Made by a program: the position numbers and the translations under genes
Shown: piece after piece, positions 33,787 through 42,365 of the stretch
Layout: every line of letters starts with the position of its first letter
Numbering within the stretch: the first letter of the stretch is position 1
Notes under the pieces: model-generated
Told to the model about the DNA's origin: nothing
Seen by the model: the letters and a program-made list of their open reading frames with translations, nothing else
Databases searched by the model: none
From: Bog-756 sp963710495
GTDB lineage: Bacteria > Actinomycetota > Acidimicrobiia > Acidimicrobiales > RAAP-2
DNA length: 64,000 bases
NCBI GenBank assembly: GCA_963710495.1
Contig: CAVQAI010000011.1
Location: forward strand, 558,001 to 622,000
Direction of reading: 5' to 3'

Positions 33787-35424
33787 ATGATCGCCGCCAT
33801 TCCCTCCGTTGTCCTCGTCGGGGTCGACGGCAAGCACATATCCGTCGAAGTCCACGTGTCCAACGGTCTTCCCGGGTTCACCGTCGTCGGCCTTCCCGAC
33901 GCCGCCATCCGTGAGGCCCGGGACCGAGTCCGGGCCGCCCTGTTGTCGAGCGGCCTCCCGTGGCCGCTCCGCCGGGTGACGGTCAACCTGGCCCCATCGG
34001 GCATGCGGAAAGGAGGATCGGGGCTCGACCTCCCGATCGCCATCGGTGTCCTCGTGGCTTCCGGCGAGCTCGATCCGTGCGCCATCGAAGGCACGGCCTT
34101 CGTCGGTGAGCTCGGCCTGGACGGTTCGCTCCGCCCCGTTCCGGGCGTGATGGTGTTGGCCCAGGCAACCGCGGCGGCCGGCGACCATCGACTGGTCGTT
34201 CCTCTGGAGTGCGCGGCCGAAGCCCGGCTGGCCGGAGAGGGCGAGATCGGTGGGGCCGCCACCTTGCGAGCGTTGGTCGAACGGCTCCGAGCCCGCCTGC
34301 CATGGCCCGCGGAACGGCCCGGAGCGGCAAACGGCGCAGCCCCGTGCTCGGAGGGTGACCTCCCGGCTGGCGGCGATCTGGTCGACCGCGATCTGGTCGG
34401 AGGTGATCTCGTTGAGGTGAGGGGCCAGCGGCTCGCCCGCCGGGCACTGGAGATCGCCGCCGCCGGCGGTCATCACCTGTTGTTGGTCGGCCCACCCGGT
34501 TCGGGCAAGACGATGCTGGCCACCCGGCTGCCAGGACTCTTGCCGTCCCTCCCTCGTTCGCTGGCCCTGGAGGTCATGCGAGTGCACTCGGTGGCCGGGG
34601 TTCCCCGCTCGCCCTCGGGCCTCGTCGATCGACCACCGTTCCGTTCCCCTCATCACGGAACGTCGTCCGTCGCCATGATCGGTGGCGGATCCCCCTGGAT
34701 GCGTCCGGGCGAGATCAGTCTCGCCCATGGAGGGATCCTGTTCCTCGACGAAATGGGGGAGTTCTCCACGACCGTGCTGGAAGCACTTCGCCAGCCGCTC
34801 GAAGAAGGCGTTGTCCGGGTGAGCCGGGCGCGGGGCACGACGACCTTCCCGGCGCGCTTCATCCTGGTGGGGGCGATGAACCCGTGTCCGTGCGGCGAGG
34901 GTGGAACTCCAGGCGCCTGTCGTTGCTCCCGGGCCGCCCGTCAACGCTATGCCAGGCGGCTGTCGGCACCCCTCCTCGACCGTTTCGACATGTCTGTTCG
35001 CGTGGACCGGCCGGACGTTGACGGCCTCTTGGGGTCGCGCCCTCCCGAATCCAGCTCGCTGGTCTCGGTGCGTGTGGCCGCCGCCCGTCGGCGGGCCGTC
35101 GGGCGCATCGGCCGCATCAATTCGGAGCTGCCGGCATCGGAGCTCGGACGTGTGGCGCCGATGACCTCGGCGGCAACCGAAGTGGTCGAGCGGCAGGTGC
35201 GGGCGGGCGCGCTCAGCGCCCGCGGGCTCGACCGTGTCCGGCGACTGGCACGGACCATTGCCGACCTGGACGCGGTTGGGCGCGAGATGACAGGTGGAGT
35301 TGGTGGGCCCGACGAGGGTGGAGGCGTCACCGGCCAGGATCGGGACGTGATCGACGCGGACCAGGTCCACGAGGCGCTTCTCCTCCGTTGCCAACGCCAG
35401 TACCTGCTCGGTGACGAGCCGTGA
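33787..35424 (+). CDS. comM: ComM/YifB family Mg chelatase-like AAA ATPase
   Basis: A 545-residue ring-forming helicase-like ATPase that extends branch migration of incoming single strands during natural transformation. The start ATG 33787 is behind GGAGG; ATG 33754 is a longer option. The N-terminal domain has ISVEVHVSNGLPGFTVVGLP and RVTVNLAPSGMRKGGSGLDL. The AAA core has LLVGPPGSGKTMLATRLPGL, RSPHHGTSSVAMIGGG, GGILFLDEMGEF and GAMNPCPCGE, followed by LLDRFDMSVRVDRP. It overlaps dprA by four bases. A linker with repeated D-L-V-x-x-D/G-L (around residue 195) is lineage-specific. Confidence 0.94.
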   Translation: MIAAIPSVVLVGVDGKHISVEVHVSNGLPGFTVVGLPDAAIREARDRVRAALLSSGLPWPLRRVTVNLAPSGMRKGGSGLDLPIAIGVLVASGELDPCAIEGTAFVGELGLDGSLRPVPGVMVLAQATAAAGDHRLVVPLECAAEARLAGEGEIGGAATLRALVERLRARLPWPAERPGAANGAAPCSEGDLPAGGDLVDRDLVGGDLVEVRGQRLARRALEIAAAGGHHLLLVGPPGSGKTMLATRLPGLLPSLPRSLALEVMRVHSVAGVPRSPSGLVDRPPFRSPHHGTSSVAMIGGGSPWMRPGEISLAHGGILFLDEMGEFSTTVLEALRQPLEEGVVRVSRARGTTTFPARFILVGAMNPCPCGEGGTPGACRCSRAARQRYARRLSAPLLDRFDMSVRVDRPDVDGLLGSRPPESSSLVSVRVAAARRRAVGRIGRINSELPASELGRVAPMTSAATEVVERQVRAGALSARGLDRVRRLARTIADLDAVGREMTGGVGGPDEGGGVTGQDRDVIDADQVHEALLLRCQRQYLLGDEP

Positions 35425-36617
35425 CCGGGCTGGAGAGGGACAAGGCCTGTGCCGCGGCCCTGGCCGGCCTGCCCGGTATGAGTCCGAGGCGGCTGGTCAA
35501 ACTGTTGGACGGCTTCGGCCCGGTGCTGGCATGGCGAGCCGTCGAGGCCGGGACGCACCCGGCCGATCCCGGCCGGCGGTTCGCGTCAGCGGCCCGCCGA
35601 ACGGATGTTCACGAAGTGGGGGAGGACTACGCACGTCTCGGGCTGCACGTGCTGCTGGCCGACGGGCACGGTTACCCATCGGCGTTGGTCGGCGACCCGG
35701 GAGCACCCGCCCTGCTCTTCGCCCTGGGCCACCCGATGGTGCTGGAGGGCGGCCCTCGAGTGGCCATCGTCGGGACCCGCTCGGCCACCCCTTACGGCCG
35801 ACGGGTGGCATCCGAATTGGCCGGCGCCCTGGCGGCCGACGGGGTGGCGGTGGTGTCCGGTCTCGCGTCGGGCATCGACGCGGCCGCCCATGCCGGGGCG
35901 CTCCGTGCCACCGGAGCCGACGTGGCCCCGGCGGTCGCCGTGGTCGGAACCGGACTGGATGTTGTCTATCCGTCGTCGAGTCGCGAGCTGTGGGACGAGG
36001 TGGCCGTCCGTGGTGTCGTGTTCTCGGAGGCGCCCCTCGGCACGCAACCGCATCCCGGGGTGTTCCCGGCTCGGAACCGGATCATCGCCGCACTCTCCGA
36101 CGTCGTGGTCGTCGTCGAGAGCCATGTTGGTGGTGGCGCGCTCTACACCGCTGAAGCGGCGGCTCGCCGTTCGATCCCGGTCTGCGCCGTCCCTGGTTCG
36201 GTCCACAGCCGCGCCTCGGAGGGCTGCAACGCTCTGCTGGTCGATGGGTGCATTCCCGTACGGGACGCGGCCGACGTGAAGGTGGCGCTGTCACTGGTCC
36301 GGGCCGGGAAGAACCTCGCCGGGATCCGGACCCTCGGACGTGCTGCTTCGGGCCAGGCGGCGACGAGTTCCGGCCGTGAAACACCGGCTCGATCCAATGC
36401 CGGGCGAGGGCCGTGCGATCAGACCGAGCACGGTGGCGTGGAACCGCTCACTCCCTCCCAGAAGGCCCTCCTCGATGCAGTGGACGACACACCCACCGCC
36501 TTCGAGACCATCCTGATCCGGACTGATCTCGGCATTTCAGTGGCGGCGGAAGCGTGCGATCAGCTCGTGGAACGTGGGCTCCTTCGCTCGGGCGCCGGCT
36601 GGTGGTCCACGCCCTGA
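35421..36617 (+). CDS. dprA: DNA-processing protein DprA
   Basis: A 398-residue protein that protects incoming single-stranded DNA and loads RecA. The Rossmann core includes VAIVGTRSATPYGRRVASEL, VVSGLASGIDAAAHAGALRA, AVVGTGLDVVYPSSSRELWD, FPARNRIIAALSDVVVVVES and GSVHSRASEGCNALL. An N-terminal SAM/HhH-like region (LPGMSPRRLVKLLDGFGP) precedes it, and a C-terminal winged helix (PTAFETILIRTDLGISVAAE) ends it. Start GTG overlaps the comM stop. Together with comM and the pilin-like gene it suggests DNA uptake ability. Confidence 0.94.
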   Translation: MTGLERDKACAAALAGLPGMSPRRLVKLLDGFGPVLAWRAVEAGTHPADPGRRFASAARRTDVHEVGEDYARLGLHVLLADGHGYPSALVGDPGAPALLFALGHPMVLEGGPRVAIVGTRSATPYGRRVASELAGALAADGVAVVSGLASGIDAAAHAGALRATGADVAPAVAVVGTGLDVVYPSSSRELWDEVAVRGVVFSEAPLGTQPHPGVFPARNRIIAALSDVVVVVESHVGGGALYTAEAAARRSIPVCAVPGSVHSRASEGCNALLVDGCIPVRDAADVKVALSLVRAGKNLAGIRTLGRAASGQAATSSGRETPARSNAGRGPCDQTEHGGVEPLTPSQKALLDAVDDTPTAFETILIRTDLGISVAAEACDQLVERGLLRSGAGWWSTP

Positions 36618-36655
36618 AGTTCAGCGGTGGCGGGGAGATCCCGCACCGGGATAGT

Positions 36656-37378
36656 TCAGGAGGGTGGGAAGCCCCCCTGTTGCCATCCGATGGCACTGGC
36701 AGAAACGGGACCCGGCGCCGGCGGCGACGAGAGTTGGGGGGCGGTGCAGCTCGTGAGGCCCGTCTGGGCGCCGTACCAGGTGGCAGACCCCGATGCCTTC
36801 CAGATCAGCCAGCAGACGCTGTCCGACGACCGGTCGGCGAGCGTGATCGCTCCGGAGCCGTTCCCGTCGACGGCGCCGCCGGCGTCCGTGGGCCCGGTGG
36901 TGGCGCCGTCACCACCACCCCCGGCGGCGAGACCCGGGATGCTCGGAACCCCCGCCCCGCCGCTCGACTGGTCGCCACCCCCAGCGGCACCGGTGTCGGC
37001 CGTGCTCACCGCGACGCTGACCGTCGTGGGACCCGTCGACGGCCCGGTCACGAACGTGATCGCCGGGTTGGACTGTTGGAGCTCGGCCGCGTTCACCCCC
37101 GAGTATCCACCGGCGGCGGCTGCCGCCGATTCGGCCGAGGTGAGACCGGTGGACAGCGACTGCTGGGCTTGGAGACGGTCAGCCATGGCAACCCCGGGGG
37201 CGCCGCTCAACCCGGTCGAGGACGAGCTACCCGAATGCAACGTCGAGCTGAGGAGCAAGGCGCTTCCGGCGGCCACGATCACCAGCGACAAGACGATGGC
37301 GATCATGGAGAACCCGTCCTCCCGCGGTTGACGGACGCGTTCTCCAATTCCCGGATGATTTGCCCGATGGTGGAGCAT
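36656..37378 (-). CDS. type IV prepilin-like protein
   Basis: A 240-residue protein with a class III signal: a short basic leader ending R-E-D-G followed by FSMIAIVLSLVIVAAGSALL, giving a G/F cleavage site and a hydrophobic helix. The usual Glu at mature position +5 is Ala here, as in some minor pseudopilins. The middle is Gly/Ser/Ala-rich and likely flexible; the C-terminal part has SVCWLIWKASGSATWYGAQ and a second cysteine in TGLTSCTAP, probably a disulphide-closed head. It converges on dprA with 38 bases between. A competence-pilus component is inferred; it could equally be a surface-display pilin. Confidence 0.7.
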   Translation of the reverse strand: MLHHRANHPGIGERVRQPREDGFSMIAIVLSLVIVAAGSALLLSSTLHSGSSSSTGLSGAPGVAMADRLQAQQSLSTGLTSAESAAAAAGGYSGVNAAELQQSNPAITFVTGPSTGPTTVSVAVSTADTGAAGGGDQSSGGAGVPSIPGLAAGGGGDGATTGPTDAGGAVDGNGSGAITLADRSSDSVCWLIWKASGSATWYGAQTGLTSCTAPQLSSPPAPGPVSASAIGWQQGGFPPS

Positions 37379-37515
37379 GGCTGCCTCTCTCCCTACTGCG
37401 GTAGATCGGCACCCAAGGGGGTCGAGCTTGAGCCGGTACCTGGGGGCTCCCTGGAGCGTCCCGGGAGGTGGAGCCCGGCGGTGAGGGCCGCTGGGGCCGA
37501 CGAGGGGCCCGGCCC

Positions 37516-37932
37516 TCAGTCCGCGGGCTGTCTCACGATCCTGTCGGGGCGGACCCGGTATTTCACGCGTACGTCGCCGGGCTGCCGTTTCGGGTATTTG
37601 TCCACTCCGAGATACTTCTTGGCCAGCGCATCGATGTGATCTTCGGCCCCCTCCTCGGTTTGCTCGACCGAACCCCGAACGAGGAGGACGTTGTACGGAT
37701 CATCGGGATCCACCACGGATACGGCGACTGCGGGGTTCCGCTCGAGGTTCCTCGCCTTGGCTCGCCCCTTCACCGAGTTGAAGACCAGGTCGCCCCCTTC
37801 GATGTCGATCCACACGGGCGATAACTGAGGTCGTCCCTTGGGGTCGACCGTGGCCACGTTGGCGATGATCGGGCGCTCGACGAGATCTCGTGCCGACTTG
37901 CTGAGGGTGGTGGTCGGGGTGGTGGTCGTCAT
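37516..37932 (-). CDS. PPOX-class F420/FMN-dependent oxidoreductase
   Basis: A 138-residue split-barrel flavoprotein of the Rv1155-like group. Key features are IIANVATVDPKGRPQLSPVW, LVFNSVKGRAKARNLERNP and VAVSVVDPDDPYNVLLVRGSV, with the basic R-A-K-A-R-N segment that contacts the cofactor phosphate. Members bind F420 or FMN and reduce quinone-like, biliverdin or aflatoxin substrates; none can be assigned. Two LLM-type oxidoreductases elsewhere in the window suggest F420 is available. Single gene with a short repeated Thr N terminus. Confidence 0.85.
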   Translation of the reverse strand: MTTTTPTTTLSKSARDLVERPIIANVATVDPKGRPQLSPVWIDIEGGDLVFNSVKGRAKARNLERNPAVAVSVVDPDDPYNVLLVRGSVEQTEEGAEDHIDALAKKYLGVDKYPKRQPGDVRVKYRVRPDRIVRQPAD

Positions 37933-38431
37933 GGCTGGGCTCCCTTGTGAGTATTCGGTGGCGGTGTCGACCGCCTGGGACGGGGGACGGGTTCGAAAGC
38001 CCCGCGCTCTGGGTCAGGTTCGGGAGCCGAGAGAGTTGCAGGGCCCAACATGGCGTGGTGCACCTTGGACGCGCCGATGACATGCAGCAGCGACCCGGCA
38101 CCGGGACGACGACGAAATCGATCGGATCAGCTCTCATTTCGAACTCGACCTCGATCGTACCGGGACCGCCTGCAACGTGCGCGGGCTGTGTCGTCTCCAC
38201 ACTCCCGCCGGAGGAGGGTCCAGTCGGCCCTGCCCTCGAGGCGCCGATGCGGAGGCCGGCCGTCTCGCCATCGGAGACTCGGAGGACAAGGAAAGGTCGG
38301 GGCCGTCGATGTGGGGTGCCGGCGCGGGAGAGGGTTCAGCGACGATCGGCTGTCGTTCGGGGCAATCTGCCCGGGCGCCACCGATGACCGGGAAGCTACG
38401 CTCATGCCTCCTACCCGAGTTGGGGGATCGT
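37933..38431. other. about 500 bases without a recognised gene
   Basis: Between the divergent PPOX and chorismate mutase genes. Frames on both strands are open only because of high GC and show no family features. No tRNA fold was found around the GGGTTCGAAAGCC stretch near 37990. Promoters for both flanking genes are expected here. Confidence 0.4.
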
Positions 38432-38728
38432 GTGCCGGAGCAAGTGCCCACACTGGAAGCCTCCCGAAGGGAGCTTGATGCGCTCGACGAATCACTCGTC
38501 CACGTGCTGGCCCGGAGGTCGCAGGTCATTCTCGACGTGATCCGGTACAAGCGAGCCAACTCGATGACCGTGGTCGATCGGGATCGTGAGGACCAGATGC
38601 TGGCGAATATCGAGCGCGTGGCCAGTGCAGAGGGTCTCGATCCGGGAATCGCCCGGCACGTCTTGCGATCCGTCATCGACGCGTTCACGCTGCTCGAGGT
38701 CGAAGAGCTCGGACCGGATCTCACCTGA
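38432..38728 (+). CDS. chorismate mutase (AroQ type)
   Basis: A 98-residue all-helical chorismate mutase. It matches the AroQ active-site pattern: first-helix RRELDALDESLVHVLARRSQ with two arginines, a lysine in IRYKR, and VVDRDREDQ with the Asp and Arg-Glu pair that bind chorismate. GTG 38432 follows GGGGG by four bases and is chosen; TTG 38420 is an alternative. It would convert chorismate to prephenate for phenylalanine and tyrosine synthesis. It is not fused to a DAHP synthase or prephenate dehydratase and has no aromatic-pathway neighbour, so in Actinobacteria it may be activated by a partner DAHP synthase. Confidence 0.85.
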   Translation: MPEQVPTLEASRRELDALDESLVHVLARRSQVILDVIRYKRANSMTVVDRDREDQMLANIERVASAEGLDPGIARHVLRSVIDAFTLLEVEELGPDLT

Positions 38729-38781
38729 ACGACGATCCCCGTCCGTCGGAGGTACTCATCGCGTGGCCGGAGGCTCACTGC

Positions 38782-38787
38782 TACCGT
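38782..38787 (+). promoter_or_regulatory. -10 hexamer TACCGT for leaderless nfo
   Basis: TACCGT lies 7 nt before GTG 38795. It overlaps the upstream in-frame GTG 38786, which argues that 38795 is the true start. Confidence 0.45.
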
Positions 38788-38794
38788 GCGGCTG

Positions 38795-39688
38795 GTGCGT
38801 ATCGGGGCCCACGTCAGAGCGGGAAAAGGCCTGCTTCCTGCGTTGGAGCATGGTGCCGACATCGGAGCTGAGGTCATCCAGATCCACTCCCAGAGTCCCC
38901 GGATGTGGAGACCGTCGCGGTACGGCCCCGAGGTCCTGAACGCCTATCGGGAGGCACAGGACCGGCACCCGTCGGTGACCGCGACCTTTTGCCACGCCAC
39001 CTACCTGATCAATCTGGCCACGTCCGACCGCGACCTGGCGACCAAGTCTCGTTCGTCTCTCGAAGCGAATCTGGCCACGGCTTCGGGCATGGGTTCGGAC
39101 GGGCTGGTCCTCCACATCGGCAGTCATCGCGGCGCCGGCCTCGAGGCGTCGATCCCCCGCGTGGCGGACGCTCTGGTCCGAGCCCTCGATTCGTTGCCGT
39201 CCGGAGCTCGCCCCGGAGATCGGGGAACCCCGATCCTCCTGGAGAACACGGCGGGCGCCGGTAACACGGTCGGCCGGTCCTTCGAGGAACTCGCCTCGGT
39301 CATCGACGCCACCGGCGGTGACGAACGGTTGGGGGTGTGCCTCGACACCCAGCACCTGTGGGCGTCGGGCGTGTCTTTCGGGACGTTGGAGGAAGCCGAC
39401 GCGCTCGTGGATCTGGTTTCCGACACCGTCGGGGTGGCTCGCCTGCGGTGCCTGCATCTGAACGATTCCAAAGTCCCGTTCGGAGCCAACCGTGACCGGC
39501 ATGAGAATGTGGGCGAGGGGGAGATCGGCGCGGCGGGATTTGTCGCCCTGCTGGGACACCCGAAGCTCCAGGAGCTCCCCGCTGTCCTGGAAGTCCCCGG
39601 AGCCGGTCACGGGCCACGAAGGCAGGACGTGGACCGGGCTCGGAGGCTCTGGCAGAGGGGACTGGCCCGTCGCAGCCGACGCTCCTGA
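38795..39688 (+). CDS. nfo: endonuclease IV (AP endonuclease, Xylose isomerase-like TIM barrel)
   Basis: A 297-residue base-excision-repair nuclease that cleaves 5' of abasic sites with three zinc ions. Metal ligands and signatures are present: FCHATYLINLA, LVLHIGSHRGAG, LLENTAGAGNTVG, GVCLDTQHLWASG (D-T-x-H) and CLHLNDSKVPFGANRDRHEN followed by VGEGEIG, then PAVLEVPG. GTG 38795 (VRIGAHVRAGKG) agrees with the family's M-R-I-G-A-H-V start and with a -10 hexamer 7 nt upstream. With MutM and a RecB-like nuclease it adds to the window's repair set. Confidence 0.94.
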   Translation: MRIGAHVRAGKGLLPALEHGADIGAEVIQIHSQSPRMWRPSRYGPEVLNAYREAQDRHPSVTATFCHATYLINLATSDRDLATKSRSSLEANLATASGMGSDGLVLHIGSHRGAGLEASIPRVADALVRALDSLPSGARPGDRGTPILLENTAGAGNTVGRSFEELASVIDATGGDERLGVCLDTQHLWASGVSFGTLEEADALVDLVSDTVGVARLRCLHLNDSKVPFGANRDRHENVGEGEIGAAGFVALLGHPKLQELPAVLEVPGAGHGPRRQDVDRARRLWQRGLARRSRRS

Positions 39689-39727
39689 GCGGAGTCACTT
39701 CTCTGCTGGTCAGAGGAGTCGATCCAC

Positions 39728-41171
39728 CTAGCTGGGCGCGGTCACGAACTGGCGGAGTTTGCCCGAGGGAAGCCGGTCGATGTGGTCGACCTCTGCGACG
39801 GTGACGTCCGGATCGACCAGGCCCGCCTCTTCCAGCACACCCAGGATGCGACGACGAAGGTGCTCCGTCTCGACGAACGGCTCGATCACCACCCGGACGG
39901 CCACACCCCGCCGGGTCTGCTGGAACTGGTACTCGATGAGCCCCGGCTCCTCCTCCACGGCGAAACCCAGGATCATCGGGTAGACGCGCACCTCGTTGCC
40001 GTAGTCGAACACCTGGTCGTCGCGACCGGTGAGTGCCGAGATCCTCCGGTGGGCAGAGCCACAGGCGCAAGTGCCTTCATGGACGGTCAGACCATCGGCG
40101 ATCTCGAAGCGGATGAGTGGCTGGGCGAGGTTGTAGAGATTGGTGACGTAGATCTTGGCTGCGGGCGCACCCGGGGGGACGATGCGGCCGTCGAGGTCGA
40201 CGGGCTCTACGACGACGAGGTCGTCGGGAAGATGCATCGCCCCTCCGGCAGGGCACTGGAAGGCATAGATCCCCTCGGAGAGGCCCCAACAATCGTCGAT
40301 CTCGACGCCCCAGGTCTGGCGGACGTCCTCCCGGGTTCGCTCGGAGAGCATCTCGCCACCCGATTCGACATAGCGCGGCGCGATGTGGAGCCGGTTGACC
40401 TTCGCCTCATGGACCAGTAGGTCGAGCGCGCTGGGGTAGGCCTGCAGGAGGGCGGGCTGCGCAGCTTCGAGGATCGGCGATCATGCCGGGGATCGGGGTG
40501 GTCATCGGGAGCTGAAGGGAGGGATCACGCGGGTCGGCCAGGAACGAGCTCATGGCGCTGGAGAGCGTGGTCTGCCCACTCCCGAGCAGGTTCACCGTGG
40601 CCGACCCGGGTGGCCGCGGGCTGCCGTCGAGCATGGCCGTGCGCGATCGGCTGGCCATGAGCCCGAGCGTCGTCCATCCGTCCCAGTCGTAGAGGTAGGT
40701 GCCGCGGAGGCCGCTCGATCCCGAACTGGCGATCGCCCGGTACTGGTCGAGGAGGTAGTCGTCGCCCCCCTGGTCAACGGCCCCGAGATGGCGGTCGACC
40801 AGGTCGGCGGTCAAGCGGCGGTCGGTCGTCACCTCCGAGAAGTCGACCATCATGTCCTGCTTGGTCATGACCGGGAGCTGCGACAACTGGGTCTCGGTGA
40901 ACTCGTCTGGGCCCACGTCGGCAAGTCGCTTGGCGTGGTACGGGGAGTGCTCCTTGGCGAACGCCAACAGGACGCGCAGGGCGCGCTCGCGCTCGGTGTC
41001 CAGCCGGTCCTTTCCCCAGCGCAGCCGCCGAGCATGAGCGAGAATGCCCGCTGCAACGGTGGCCCGGTGGCGTTCCCGACGTCGTGCTCGAGCGCCCGAC
41101 GTGCCCCCACCCTCGATCCCACCGTTGCCGACCGGATCGCCCGCCCCGACCGCCCCGACTGCGGCGCTCAC
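39728..41171 (-). pseudogene. PaaK-like AMP-dependent CoA ligase, interrupted by one frameshift
   Basis: About 480 codons of a phenylacetate-CoA ligase/coenzyme F390 synthetase-type adenylating enzyme. The first frame has HSPYHAKRLADVGPDEF, LPVMTKQDMMVDF and the nucleotide loop IASSGSSGLRGTYLYD. Near 40471 (GATCCTCGAAG in coding sense) one extra base shifts the frame. The continuation gives IAPRYVESGGEMLSERTRED, CWGLSEGIYAF, LYNLAQPLIRFEIAD, LTGRDDQVFDYGN and a final RLPSGKLRQFV. All ligase motifs survive, so a base error is likely. The start is uncertain; GTG 41171 is used. An aryl- or acyl-acid substrate cannot be told from sequence. Confidence 0.75.
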
Positions 41172-41250
41172 GACGCCCCGATGCCGCGAGTCCCCCCGCA
41201 CCGAAGGCGGCACCTGCTGGCCCCTGTCGGGTGACGAACCCCGCAAGACC

Positions 41251-42087
41251 TCACGAGGCTCCGACCACGGCCTCCGCCACTGGGGCGTGGAGAGTCCGCA
41301 CATAGAGGGTGTCGAGCATGCGTGAGCGGCCGCTCAGCCGATCGGTCCGCGCCTCGGCGTGGATGATGGTGCACCCCGCCGCTCGGGCGTCGACGATCCG
41401 GCGGGCGGTGAGGGCTCGACGCATCTGCCGGGACTGATGACGCGGATGGGTGGCGTCGAACCCGATCCACGCCAGCGGCCCGTCGATGACCATCGCCCCG
41501 GTGCACAGCAGGCGATCGTCGACGAAGGCCCCGTAGTGGGCGAACCCGTCCCTTCCGACCGTGCCGGCGAACCACGGTCGGAGTGATACCGGTGCCTGCC
41601 AAGCACCCCAGGCGCGCACGTTGAGGGCCGCCACTCGCTCGGCGTCGGCCCCCGTGAGCAGCCGAACGTCACAGTCTTCGGAGGGGACGTCCAGGTCTTC
41701 GATGCGCCGCCAGACCTTGGTCATCTGCTCCTCCAGCGGGTGGAGATCGGCCTGACGGAGCCATTCGGCGACGTCTGGGGGAGCGGCGATCGGCGCCAAA
41801 TCGACCTGGAAGTTCTTCTGCCCCAGGCCCCGGTAGAAGGCGACGATCGCGTCGAGGAAGTCGGGAGTGGCGGGAGTTTCGAGCCCGAGGCCCACCACCC
41901 GGTTGAAAGAACCGGCATCGACCGCCGTGAGCGCGGGCAGGGGCACCGGTCCGCTCCGGTCGATCACCGCGCCCAGCGGGTCCCCGGGCTGTTCCGCCGC
42001 GACCTCGACGCAACGGGCCCACACCTCGGCCTCGTGCATCTCGACCAATGACGCGACGGCCTGTTCGTCCTCGTCCGTCGTGACCAC
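41251..42087 (-). CDS. GNAT-like acetyltransferase
   Basis: A 278-residue protein with two GNAT-like halves. The N-terminal half has AGSFNRVVGLGLETPATPDF and AIVAFYRGLGQKNFQVDLAP. The C-terminal half has VAALNVRAWGAWQAPVSLRP, GAMVIDGPLAWIGFDATHPRH (the acetyl-CoA-binding beta strand and R/Q-x-x-G/A loop equivalent) and IIHAEARTD. Start GTG 42087 lies 7 nt after a TAGGCT hexamer (reverse strand, 42095-42100). Similar proteins are annotated as N-acetyltransferases with unknown acceptors. Confidence 0.75.
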   Translation of the reverse strand: MVTTDEDEQAVASLVEMHEAEVWARCVEVAAEQPGDPLGAVIDRSGPVPLPALTAVDAGSFNRVVGLGLETPATPDFLDAIVAFYRGLGQKNFQVDLAPIAAPPDVAEWLRQADLHPLEEQMTKVWRRIEDLDVPSEDCDVRLLTGADAERVAALNVRAWGAWQAPVSLRPWFAGTVGRDGFAHYGAFVDDRLLCTGAMVIDGPLAWIGFDATHPRHQSRQMRRALTARRIVDARAAGCTIIHAEARTDRLSGRSRMLDTLYVRTLHAPVAEAVVGAS

Positions 42088-42094
42088 CTCAACG

Positions 42095-42100
42095 AGCCTA
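42095..42100 (-). promoter_or_regulatory. -10 hexamer TAGGCT for leaderless GNAT gene
   Basis: On the reverse strand TAGGCT ends 7 nt before GTG 42087, with no ribosome-binding site. Confidence 0.45.
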
Positions 42101-42306
42101 GAGGCCGGCGTGTCGTAATTGATGGTTCCTGGTGCGTCGAGTTGTTCCGGTCCTGCCCTGTGCGCTCGAGGGGCTGCACCTCGCCTGTCCACCTGTTCCT
42201 GACCGATCCTTCGGGACCGGCCGAGCTCAATCGGTCCTGCGGGTAGGACGGGCAGTCGACGGGCAGCCGACGAGCGGCTCGGACGGTCGCCGCGCTCTGC
42301 GCACGC

Positions 42307-42312
42307 TAGGGT
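42307..42312 (+). promoter_or_regulatory. possible -10 hexamer TAGGGT for fumC
   Basis: TAGGGT lies 53 nt before the fumC ATG; in contrast to the leaderless genes, fumC then has a short leader and an AAGGGACGAG ribosome-binding site. Confidence 0.4.
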
Positions 42313-42365
42313 CGCAGCGCGTACCGGGGTATCCGATCGAGTGTCCGGAACGAAGGGACGAGACC

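Noticed and set aside
33274..35394. Long reverse open frame opposite comM
   Set aside because: Shadow of comM with no recognisable domain.
37985..38010. GGGTTCGAAAGCCCC, resembling a tRNA T-arm
   Set aside because: The arms do not form a five-pair stem around a seven-base loop and no anticodon or D-arm lies upstream.
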